Part shown: piece by piece, positions 1-6,856 of the stretch
How the letters are laid out: every line of letters begins with the position of its first letter
Numbering within the stretch: the first letter of the stretch is position 1
Source: Desulfovibrio desulfuricans DSM 642
Lineage (GTDB): Bacteria > Desulfobacterota > Desulfovibrionia > Desulfovibrionales > Desulfovibrionaceae
Reading direction: 5' to 3'
NCBI RefSeq assembly: GCF_000420465.1
Contig: NZ_ATUZ01000017.1
Coordinates: forward strand, 1 to 64,000
Length of the DNA: 64,000 nucleotides
The notes under the pieces: generated by a model
The model's input: the letters and a program-made list of their open reading frames with translations, nothing else
The model's database searches: none
Told to the model about the DNA's origin: nothing
Program-made: the position numbers and the translations under genes

Positions 1-333
1 GTTGATAACGGGCCAGAATTTAGCGGTAACGCCCTGGATACCTGGGCTTTTGAACACGGCGTGCAGATAGAGTTCACTCGTCCAGGGAAGCCCACAGATA
101 ATGGACACATTGAAAGCTTTAACGGAAAATTCCGAGATGAGTGCTTAAATCAGAACGTGTTTCTGTCCCTGCACGATGCCCGCAGAACAGTCGAAGCCTG
201 GCGGCAGGATTACAACCAGCGGCGACCGCACAGTTCCTTAGGCTGGCTGACACCGGAAGAATTTCGGGCAAAGAATATAACCTGCAACCCATTGGGAACC
301 ACTAACTTACAAGTGGTATACGCAGTGGGGTAA
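1..333 (+). CDS. IS3-family transposase (OrfB), C-terminal part, cut by the left window edge
   Basis: This is the end of an rve-type (DDE) integrase catalytic domain that mobilises an insertion sequence. The open frame runs in from base 1 without a start, so the gene begins outside the window. The second catalytic Asp lies in DNGPEF at the very start and the catalytic Glu in GHIESFNGKF about 40 residues later, followed by the family hallmark RRPHSSLGWLTPEEF. About 110 residues are visible of the usual roughly 280. The stop codon lies inside the presumed right inverted repeat, as in many IS3 members. Whether the element is intact cannot be judged from this side alone. Confidence 0.88.
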   Translation, partial: VDNGPEFSGNALDTWAFEHGVQIEFTRPGKPTDNGHIESFNGKFRDECLNQNVFLSLHDARRTVEAWRQDYNQRRPHSSLGWLTPEEFRAKNITCNPLGTTNLQVVYAVG

Positions 334-338
334 GGTCA
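320..338 (+). repeat. Probable right terminal inverted repeat of the IS3-family element
   Basis: The bases GGGGTAAGGTCA end at 338. Read on the minus strand this is TGACCTTACCCC, which matches the usual TGACCT-start of IS3/IS407-type inverted repeats. The transposase stop codon (331-333) falls inside it. The matching left end is outside the window, so the boundary is inferred. Confidence 0.5.
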
Positions 339-502
339 CTATAACAAAGAGTACGCACCAGATATCGTAGTATATGTGGAAAAAGCAAAGGGCAGAATGT
401 GCATTAGCAAGGTAGAATACTCCCCTGGGCCTAATTTGCGTGCGCCTGTGTACTGATTCGTTGCGATTATTGGTTGCCGAGGCCTGTCATGTACTCCTTA
501 GG

Positions 503-530
503 TTGACATCAAATTAGTACAAAGCATAAT
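503..530 (+). promoter_or_regulatory. Sigma-70-like promoter of the GNAT gene
   Basis: TTGACA at 503-508 and CATAAT at 525-530 are separated by 16 bases. This is close to the housekeeping consensus and lies about 50 bases before the ATG at 582. The region between the IS end and this promoter holds nothing else I can recognise. Confidence 0.55.
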
Positions 531-581
531 CGGCTAGAGACATGGGCAAGCCAGCACAATCACCAGTAAAGAGTAAATTGC

Positions 582-1079
582 ATGCAAGAATTCGCAGTTA
601 GACGTGTTTGCCAGGATGATTTGGAGAGTATAGCTGAAATAGAGGCAGTGTGCTTTCCTGCGGCTGAAGCTGCATCACGCGAGTCCTTTAAACAGAGGAT
701 TGCGGCTTTTCCTGAGTTTTTTCTTGTGGCTGAAGTTGGCGGTAGATTGGTGGGGTATATTAACGGATGCGCTACCGATAGCCCCGTCATATTCGATGAA
801 CTCTTTTATAGCACGTCTCACCACAATAAGACTGGTGAAAACCTAACTGTTTTCGGGCTGGCTGTGATTCCAGAATTTCGGAAGCAAGGCATTGCCTCTC
901 AGCTTATGAGGAATTTTGTGCAAACAGCTAAAAAGTTAGGCAAAAAGAAAGTTATACTGACGTGCAAAGAGCGACTGATTCGCTACTATGAATGCTTTGG
1001 TTATGTGAATGATGGAATTTCGAAATCAAGTCATGGCGGAGCGCAGTGGTTTGATATGACGCTTGGGCTTGATACGTAA
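582..1079 (+). CDS. GNAT-family N-acetyltransferase
   Basis: A 165-residue single-domain protein of the GNAT fold, which transfers an acetyl group from acetyl-CoA to an amine; the substrate is not predictable. The acetyl-CoA pyrophosphate loop is seen at residues about 92-108 (GLAVIPEFRKQGIASQLM, with R100, G103 and A105 in the R/Q-x-x-G-x-G/A position). The C-terminal RYYECFGYV matches the usual 'YYxxxGF' end of the fold. The ribosome site before the ATG is weak. The gene stands alone between an IS end and a convergent gene, and is AT-richer than everything to its right, which suggests acquisition with or near the IS element. Closest NCBI-type name would be 'GNAT family N-acetyltransferase'. 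Confidence 0.85.
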   Translation: MQEFAVRRVCQDDLESIAEIEAVCFPAAEAASRESFKQRIAAFPEFFLVAEVGGRLVGYINGCATDSPVIFDELFYSTSHHNKTGENLTVFGLAVIPEFRKQGIASQLMRNFVQTAKKLGKKKVILTCKERLIRYYECFGYVNDGISKSSHGGAQWFDMTLGLDT

Positions 1080-1156
1080 AGTAAACTGTAAAAATTGCAG
1101 TGTGGAAAAAGTGGTTTGCTTCTTTTCCACGCCGCTTGCGGTTCTTTTAGAATTGC

Positions 1157-1189
1157 AAAAAACAAGCCCGGCTCTTGGCCGGGCTTGTT
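1157..1189 (-). terminator. Intrinsic terminator of the paaK-like gene
   Basis: A 12-bp perfect stem (1161-1172 with 1178-1189, 5-base loop) is followed on the minus strand by a T-run (the A-run at 1156-1162 on the plus strand). It sits 16 bases beyond the stop codon of the minus-strand CoA ligase and could also stop transcription of the convergent GNAT gene. Confidence 0.85.
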
Positions 1190-1204
1190 GCGTATATCTG
1201 CGGG

Positions 1205-2470
1205 TTAATCCCAGTGACGCTTGTCTTCGATGGGTCTGATCTGCGGGGGCAGGCTGCCGGGAGCCAGCACGCGCAGTTCGGGGCGCAGTTTGATCTTTTC
1301 GCGGAACTGGTGCAGCAGCTCTTCTTCACGCTTGAAGCCGCTGGTTTCCACAAACAGGGTCATTTCGTCGATGCCGCCGGGGTTGGTGACTTCGATCTGC
1401 CAACGCTTGATTTCTTCAAAGCGGCTCATGACCTGTTCAACCTGATGCGGGTACACAAACATGCCCATGATGCGGGCGGTGGTGTCCACGCGGCCCACAA
1501 TGCTGCCGAGGCGCGGGCTGGTGCGGCCGCAGGCGCAGGGGCTGCGGTCAATGTACGAAAGGTCGCCCGTGGCAAGGCGGATGAGCGGGTAGGTCTTGTT
1601 GAAGGCCGTCACCACGATTTCGCCCACTTCGCCGTCCTTCAGCGGGATGCCCGTGTCAGGATGGCAGATTTCCACGTAGCAGCGGTTGGCAATGTGCAGG
1701 CCGGTTTTGTGGAAGCATTCGTAGCCGATGCAGCCCACGTCGGCGGTGCCGTAGCCCTGACGCATGACGAGGTCGTACTTCTTTTCCATCTGGGAGCGCA
1801 TCTTTTCAGACAGGCGCTCGCCGGTGACAAAGGCCACTTCGAGGAAAAGATCCTTGCGCAGGTTGAGGCCTTTTTCTTCGGCTTTTTGCGCAAGGTGCAT
1901 GAGAAAGCTGGGCGTGCCCACATAGCCGGAGACGCGCAGCTTCTGCATGATGTCGAGCTGGGTGGCGGCGTCTGTGGGGCCAGCGGGAATAACCGCGCAG
2001 CCCAGGTTGCGCAGCGGCTCTTCAAACATGAGGCCAGCGGGCGTCAACTGGTAGTTGAACGTGTTCTGCACGGCGTCGCCGGGGCGAAAGCCAACGGAAT
2101 AGAAGGCTTCGGTGTAACCCCAGTAGTCTTCTCCACGGTCTTCGGGATCGAAGATGGGCCCAGGCGACAAAAAGATGCGCTTGAGCTCGCCGATATCCTT
2201 GGTCAGCAGACCGCCCAGGCGCGGCCCCATGGACTGAAGGAAGATAAGTTCTTTCTTCTTCAGGATGGGAATGTGCTTTATATCGGTAAGTGTTTTGAAT
2301 TTCTCCACATTGAACTGCGCACGGTCGAAGCGTTTTTTAACGTCTTCTGAATAGCGGTATGCGTAGGAGAGCAAATCTTTGAGCTGAATAAGGCAGTACT
2401 GGCGACGCTCACTTTCGTCCAGTACTTCTCGGCGGCTGTATATGCCTTCTGTGCGGTCTTTACGGGTCAT
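1205..2470 (-). CDS. paaK: Phenylacetate-CoA ligase family protein (PaaK-type AMP-forming ligase)
   Basis: A 421-residue cytoplasmic acyl-adenylate-forming enzyme, which activates an aryl or related carboxylic acid to its CoA thioester with ATP. PaaK hallmarks are visible: the substrate/adenylate region GYGTADVGCIGYEC, the hinge LATGDLSY, the CACGRTSPRLG cysteine motif and the C-terminal GRVDTTARIMGMFVYP lid. Length fits the 420-440 residues of the family. The open frame extends upstream to 2524, but I chose the ATG at 2470 because GGAGTAGGT lies directly before it. No paa oxidation genes are nearby. In anaerobes such ligases usually serve 2-oxoacid ferredoxin pathways for aromatic amino acids (indolepyruvate, phenylpyruvate), so the true acid may be indoleacetate or phenylacetate. 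Confidence 0.88.
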   Translation of the reverse strand: MTRKDRTEGIYSRREVLDESERRQYCLIQLKDLLSYAYRYSEDVKKRFDRAQFNVEKFKTLTDIKHIPILKKKELIFLQSMGPRLGGLLTKDIGELKRIFLSPGPIFDPEDRGEDYWGYTEAFYSVGFRPGDAVQNTFNYQLTPAGLMFEEPLRNLGCAVIPAGPTDAATQLDIMQKLRVSGYVGTPSFLMHLAQKAEEKGLNLRKDLFLEVAFVTGERLSEKMRSQMEKKYDLVMRQGYGTADVGCIGYECFHKTGLHIANRCYVEICHPDTGIPLKDGEVGEIVVTAFNKTYPLIRLATGDLSYIDRSPCACGRTSPRLGSIVGRVDTTARIMGMFVYPHQVEQVMSRFEEIKRWQIEVTNPGGIDEMTLFVETSGFKREEELLHQFREKIKLRPELRVLAPGSLPPQIRPIEDKRHWD

Positions 2471-2618
2471 ACCTACTCCATGGGGCGCGGTTGGTTTTGC
2501 AATTGGTGAACATAGACACTCCAATTGTAAAACGCAAGCATTTTTTTAAAAATTCAAATATAACAAATATTTATATGAATAAATTTTTTGCGGCATCGTG
2601 CGCCTTTTGCACGACCTT

Positions 2619-4013
2619 TCATTTTTGCAGTTGTGTTGCGCTGCCTGACGCATCGGTATCATTGCCATTTTTGTCGCTTGGGGCTGCCGCGCCAGCCAGA
2701 TCAAGGCCGCGGGCGCGCAGACTGTCGTACACAGGCTCGGAGCGCAGGGCATTGGCGGTGAAAGCGGCAATATAGGCCGTGAGCACCACCGTGGGAATGT
2801 TATGGAACGATCCTGTCATTTCAAGCAGCAAAAATGAGCCAGTCAGCGGCGCGCGCACGGAACCGGCAAAAAGGCCTGTCATGCCGAGGGTCAGCACTGT
2901 GGCGGTCTGCTCCGGGCTGATAATTCCGGCTGATTGCAGGCCCGAGGCCATGCATGCCCCGCCAATGGAACCCATGAGCAGCACGGGCATCAGCAGGCCG
3001 CCGGAAACGCCGGAGGCAAAGCTTATCCATGAAAAGGCCATCTTTACCGCCAGCAGGCCGAAGAGGCCCAGCAAGGGCAGGGGCAGGCTCTCAAGCTGCA
3101 AGGTGCTGAAGCCAATGCCCACAAGCACCTGCGGGTAACAATAAAGCAGCACGCCAGCCAGCATGAAGGGCAGGAGCACGCGCAAGTGGCGGGGCATCAG
3201 AGGGCTGTGGTCGGCCCAATGGGTGAGGCGCAGCAGTATCAGGTTATAAAAAGCGCCCAGCACGCCCATGGCAATGCCGACAAAGGGGATGATCCACCAC
3301 TGCGTCCAGTGGATGAAGGGCTGTTGCGCAAAGGGGAACACCAGGCCGAATCCAAGCAGAACCTGCACCACAAACCATGCGGCAAGGGCGCACACGCCCG
3401 TAAACAGCAGCATGGGGGCGCTGAGGATGGTTTTCATTTCTTCAAACGCAAAGAACATGCCCGCCAGAGGCGCACCAAAGGCGGCGGCAAGCCCTGCAAC
3501 GCTGCCCCCCACAAGATAACGCGGCAGGCTTTGCCCGCTGCGCTCGCCCCACAGGTGCCCCACGCCAGCCCCCACGGCCGCGCCCATCATGATGGAAGGC
3601 CCTTCACGGCCCACAGACAGGCCGCCACTGAGGGAAACGAGGGTTCCGCCAAATTTGCACAGCAGCACGCGCAGCCAGTTCATGCGCATCTGCCCGCGCA
3701 CCATCAGCTCCACCTGCGGAATGCCGCTGCCGCTCACAAGGGGTTCAAGGTGCAGGGCCAGCAGTGCCAGCAGAGCCAAGATCGCCAAACCGCCGAAAAT
3801 CCAGGCAGCCACAACAGGGTCATAAAGGTCGTGCTGGCGTATGGTGTGCACAAGCGCGGCGTTGATGTGGTCGTAAGCAAGGCGAAAAAGGCCGATAACG
3901 GCACCGGTGACACCGCCGGTAACAAGGGCCTGCATGATGACGCGCCTGACGCCAATGTTGCGCAGTGCGTCGAGATCCCGCAATGTTGGGGGGATGGGGC
4001 TGTGAAAAGGCAC
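2619..4013 (-). CDS. ClC-family chloride channel / H+-Cl- exchanger
   Basis: A 464-residue inner-membrane ClC protein. The three selectivity-filter segments are present: GSGIP (about residues 95-99), GREGP (135-139, with the gating Glu at 137) and GGLLMP further on. Many hydrophobic helices fill the rest. Retention of the gating Glu favours a proton-coupled exchanger over a passive channel. No CBS domains follow. The open frame reaches 4394 but would then overlap the tRNA gene on the other strand; I chose the GTG at 4013 because AAGGA lies seven bases before it and it leaves a normal ClC length. It is followed by paaK in the same direction with 148 bases between. Confidence 0.9.
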   Translation of the reverse strand: MPFHSPIPPTLRDLDALRNIGVRRVIMQALVTGGVTGAVIGLFRLAYDHINAALVHTIRQHDLYDPVVAAWIFGGLAILALLALLALHLEPLVSGSGIPQVELMVRGQMRMNWLRVLLCKFGGTLVSLSGGLSVGREGPSIMMGAAVGAGVGHLWGERSGQSLPRYLVGGSVAGLAAAFGAPLAGMFFAFEEMKTILSAPMLLFTGVCALAAWFVVQVLLGFGLVFPFAQQPFIHWTQWWIIPFVGIAMGVLGAFYNLILLRLTHWADHSPLMPRHLRVLLPFMLAGVLLYCYPQVLVGIGFSTLQLESLPLPLLGLFGLLAVKMAFSWISFASGVSGGLLMPVLLMGSIGGACMASGLQSAGIISPEQTATVLTLGMTGLFAGSVRAPLTGSFLLLEMTGSFHNIPTVVLTAYIAAFTANALRSEPVYDSLRARGLDLAGAAAPSDKNGNDTDASGSATQLQK

Positions 4014-4105
4014 GATAAATCCTTGATTTGATCTGTTGACGGGGGAAAGTATGGCCGGAAGAAAGCCACATTTCAAGCCGTTGTGCAAAATTCTTAAAAA
4101 AAAGC

Positions 4106-4134
4106 TTGCCAAAGTGAACGCAAGTAGATAGAAG
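4106..4134 (+). promoter_or_regulatory. Candidate promoter of tRNA-Phe
   Basis: TTGCCA (4106-4111) and TAGAAG (4129-4134) are spaced by 17 bases and lie about 50 bases before the mature tRNA 5' end. The match to consensus is moderate. Confidence 0.35.
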
Positions 4135-4186
4135 ACGTTTCCAGCCGCTGTGAAAGAGCAAACGCTCTGGAGGCAAGCCCTAATGG

Positions 4187-4262
4187 GCCGAGGTAGCTCA
4201 GTTGGTAGAGCAGGGGACTGAAAATCCCCGTGTCGGCAGTTCAATTCTGTCCCTCGGCACCA
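4187..4262 (+). tRNA. tRNA-Phe (anticodon GAA)
   Basis: A 76-base cloverleaf with acceptor stem GCCGAGG/CCTCGGC, D-arm AGCTCAGTTGGTAGAGC, anticodon stem GGGGA/TCCCC with loop CTGAAAA, and T-arm containing TTCAATTC. The anticodon GAA is at 4220-4222. CCA is encoded in the DNA. Confidence 0.98.
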
Positions 4263-4272
4263 TATAGATTTC

Positions 4273-4308
4273 AAGGACTTATGCATGATTTGCATGAGTC
4301 CTTTTTCT
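4273..4308 (+). terminator. Intrinsic terminator after tRNA-Phe
   Basis: A 13-bp stem with one G-T wobble (AAGGACTTATGCA with TGCATGAGTCCTT) is followed by TTTTT. It starts ten bases after the tRNA CCA end. Confidence 0.85.
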
Positions 4309-4656
4309 GTTTCTTGGCTGTTTCTCTCCCCCCGTTCTCCCCCCTTTGGGGTGCAGGACTGCACATAACCTGTGCTTGTCCCCCTTATGCCCATTCCTTC
4401 CTGCCATGCATTCGGGCGGGACGCTCGTAACTGCTTTTATTGCAAGGCGTTCGCCTTGCCGCGCTCGGTCTGCCCCTTCACGCTCTTGACAGAAAGAGTG
4501 ATTGTGCGTCACTTTTTTGTAAGCGTGCCGTTCCCGTTATTCGTTGCGCATCCCGCCCCAGAACCATGCCCGTGATCTGTTCCACGCCCGCAACCAGTCC
4601 TTGCCCTGAATCCCGCGTAGCCCCTCTTGCAAGCGTCCATGCGCGTTAAGGCAGCC
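4309..4656. other. Intergenic stretch with no gene seen
   Basis: About 350 C-rich bases between the tRNA terminator and the PAS/LuxR gene. Short frames here have no ribosome site or recognisable product. TTGACA at 4486-4491 could be a -35 box for the regulator gene, but no convincing -10 box follows. A small stem (GCAAGGC/GCCTTGC, 4441-4458) has no T-run. Confidence 0.5.
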
Positions 4657-6081
4657 ATGTTAAAAGCGATTTCCCAAAGTCATACATCCCGCCCTGCGGA
4701 GCAGAACGCGTCTTCCGGTCTTTTTGACCTGAGCAGCGAAGAGTGGCGGTGCGCGCTTGGTGCGGTAAATCACTTTGATGACTGCGCCGAGGTTTTTCTC
4801 GGGCAGTGGACAGTGCGCATGAAGGCTGCGGGCTACCTGTCCTTTACCACCGCCCGGCGGGAAGACTGCATGACCTCCTGCGACGGGTTGCTGGACGCGG
4901 TGAAAGGCCATGCCGAGCGCAATACGCCGCCTTCTTTCGAGACGTTACGCACCAATGCCGACGGATGGGCCGACGCGCTGAAAAGTTCGGGCCTGCGCCA
5001 CCTGCGGCGGGGCATCACCAGCAGCATGTTTCTGGGCTGCTACAAAACCTTCACCCTGGCCGTGCAGGATGCCCTTGAGGCCCTGCCGCGCCTCGCGCCT
5101 GAGGTCACGGAGCGCGCAGCGGCCCTGGCCTCGCGGCTGGTGGAGGTTTACAGTCAGGCTTTTGAAATTGTGTGGATGGAAACCTGCATGCAGGCGACTC
5201 AATGCGCCCACACCTTTGATCAGGACGAGCTGTTCCGTCTGCTGACCGTGGAAAAGTGCCGTTTTGAAAATGTGTTCAACGCCACATCCGACGGCGTGCT
5301 GGTCATGAATTCCGCCTGTCGCATAGTCACCGCCAACCGCTCCTTGCGGCAGTACGCGGGCGAACATCTTGAAAACAAATACGTCTGGGATGCGCTTGGT
5401 CTGGAAGAAGCAGACGCCAAAGCATTTTTTGCCCGCTACAAGGTGGGGCAGACTGTCGAGATTTCGCCCTTCGGCAATGGCTTGGTGTTCCGGCTTTCCA
5501 TGGCTTCGCTGGGCGACCTGAGCATGGCAAGCTCCGGCGACTTTTTGCTCCTGCTGACCAACATAACGCCGCACGTTCTGCACAGGGAAATGCTCGAAGA
5601 TGCGGTGCAGCGGCAAACGCAGGATCTCCAGCAGGAAAAGCAGCGCCTTGAAGAGCTGAACATCACCCTGCGCAACGTGCTGCGACATGTTGAGGAAGAG
5701 CGCTGCCAGCAGAGCGATGCGCTGGCCGAAAACGTGCGCAGCTTCCTGTGGCCCGCCCTGGCGGAGCTGGGCAGGGAGCAGGATGCCGCAGCCCGCAAAC
5801 AGGGAATCGAGCTTGCGCGTGAACAGCTTGAGCGCATCCTTGGCGGTACAGGCTCGGCGCAGGAGCAGATGGTTAAAGACAAGGGGCTGGGCAAGCTGAC
5901 CCTCGCAGAACTTAAAATCTGCCAGTGGATCCAGACCGGGCGCACGACCAAGGAGGTTGCCGCCATCCTGCGCATTTCGCCGGAGACAGTGCAGACCCAC
6001 CGCAGAAACATCCGCCGCAAGCTTGGCGTGCGCGGGCACGATACCCAGCTTGCCATGTACCTGATTACCAGTCAGGCCTGA
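4657..6081 (+). CDS. PAS-containing LuxR-type transcriptional regulator
   Basis: A 474-residue cytoplasmic regulator in three parts. Residues about 30-185 are helical and resemble the RsbRD_N type of domain, though I am not sure. Residues about 195-300 form a PAS sensor (FNATSDGVLVMNSACRIV). A coiled coil (about 305-365, rich in Q, E and L) leads to a GerE/LuxR helix-turn-helix near residues 410-462 (LTLAELKICQWIQTGRTTKE, then ISPETVQTHRRNIRRKLGV). There is no receiver Asp domain and no membrane segment. The frame opens at a TTG at 4627; I prefer the ATG at 4657 because AAGG lies just before it. It precedes the molybdoenzyme operon in the same direction and is the obvious candidate regulator of it; the ligand sensed is unknown. 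Confidence 0.8.
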   Translation: MLKAISQSHTSRPAEQNASSGLFDLSSEEWRCALGAVNHFDDCAEVFLGQWTVRMKAAGYLSFTTARREDCMTSCDGLLDAVKGHAERNTPPSFETLRTNADGWADALKSSGLRHLRRGITSSMFLGCYKTFTLAVQDALEALPRLAPEVTERAAALASRLVEVYSQAFEIVWMETCMQATQCAHTFDQDELFRLLTVEKCRFENVFNATSDGVLVMNSACRIVTANRSLRQYAGEHLENKYVWDALGLEEADAKAFFARYKVGQTVEISPFGNGLVFRLSMASLGDLSMASSGDFLLLLTNITPHVLHREMLEDAVQRQTQDLQQEKQRLEELNITLRNVLRHVEEERCQQSDALAENVRSFLWPALAELGREQDAAARKQGIELAREQLERILGGTGSAQEQMVKDKGLGKLTLAELKICQWIQTGRTTKEVAAILRISPETVQTHRRNIRRKLGVRGHDTQLAMYLITSQA

Positions 6082-6161
6082 GGCTCTGCCGGATTGCATC
6101 CGCAGCCCGGCGCTTCCTCACTTCGCCCCTTCGCTTTCCCCTTCCTACCCAGTTCCGGTTA

Positions 6162-6185
6162 ATCGGGTATATCTGTATACCCGAT
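6162..6185. promoter_or_regulatory. Perfect 10-bp-arm palindrome before the molybdoenzyme operon
   Basis: ATCGGGTATA and TATACCCGAT are exact inverse complements separated by TCTG. There is no T-run after it, so it does not look like the terminator of the preceding gene. It lies 107 bases before the torD-like start codon and is the right size for a dimeric regulator; the LuxR-type protein encoded next door is the likeliest binder, by inference. Confidence 0.55.
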
Positions 6186-6292
6186 CTCTCACCAAACATT
6201 CACTCTGGCGCACTGCACACAGAGCGGGCATTTTAATACCATATCAAAATGCTCGTGATGCCCCGCTTGAGGCATCCTGCCCGGAGGCTTGA

Positions 6293-6856
6293 ATGTCCCC
6301 ATCATTACCAGAAATGCAGGCCTTGGCTCAGGCCTTGCGCGACTTTTTCAGCAGCACGGATGCTGACGCGCTGGCTGCTGCGGCCACGCGTTTTGCGCCC
6401 GTTGAAACCCTACCCGGAACCCTTGACTGGCAGACGGAAGAATACGCCTTCAACCGGCTGTTTGTGGGGCCGCAGGCCGTGCCTGCGCCTCCCTACGCCT
6501 CGGTGTATCTGGAAGCGGAACCCCGGCTCATGGGTAATGCCGCAACGGATATGCGCGAAATACTGCAAGCCCTTGGCCTTGCCGCGCCGGAGGGCCAGCC
6601 GGACGACTTCATCGCCTGCGAGCTGGAAGCCTGGACTATGCTGACCTTGCTGTTGCGCCCCGAGTGCGGCGACCCCCTGCGCGCTCATGCCCGCGAGGCC
6701 CTTGCCTGGCTTGTGGATGAGCACATGGCGCGGTGGCTCCCCGCTTTTGTGGCAAGGGCGCGCAAGGCGGACGCGCCTACGCCCGCAATACAGGCGGCCC
6801 TGCGCTGTCTTGAATATTGGCTGTGTCATTGCACGCAAAGGAGTATGTATGCATAA
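6293..6856 (+). CDS. TorD/DmsD-family molybdoenzyme chaperone
   Basis: A 187-residue all-helical cytoplasmic chaperone that binds the Tat leader and apo-form of a molybdoenzyme until cofactor is loaded. The family signature is seen as EYAFNRLFVGP near residues 49-59, PAPPYASVYLE near 63-74, and the long helical tail. GGAGG lies five bases before the ATG. Its last codons overlap the start of the catalytic subunit by eight bases, so the two are translationally coupled and it is surely the dedicated chaperone of that enzyme. Confidence 0.88.
   Translation: MSPSLPEMQALAQALRDFFSSTDADALAAAATRFAPVETLPGTLDWQTEEYAFNRLFVGPQAVPAPPYASVYLEAEPRLMGNAATDMREILQALGLAAPEGQPDDFIACELEAWTMLTLLLRPECGDPLRAHAREALAWLVDEHMARWLPAFVARARKADAPTPAIQAALRCLEYWLCHCTQRSMYA

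Noticed and set aside
1175..2350. Long plus-strand frame opposite the paaK-like gene
   Set aside because: It is the antisense shadow of a well-supported gene; its His/Ala-rich translation has no recognisable motif.
4014..4394. N-terminal extension of the ClC gene across the tRNA
   Set aside because: The frame is open but would read antisense through tRNA-Phe, adds 127 residues absent from ClC proteins and lacks a ribosome site. The GTG at 4013 has one.
4498..4512. GTGA-N7-TCAC as a CRP/FNR-type site before the PAS/LuxR gene
   Set aside because: CRP-type sites need a six-base spacer; this one has seven, and the flanking bases do not fit.
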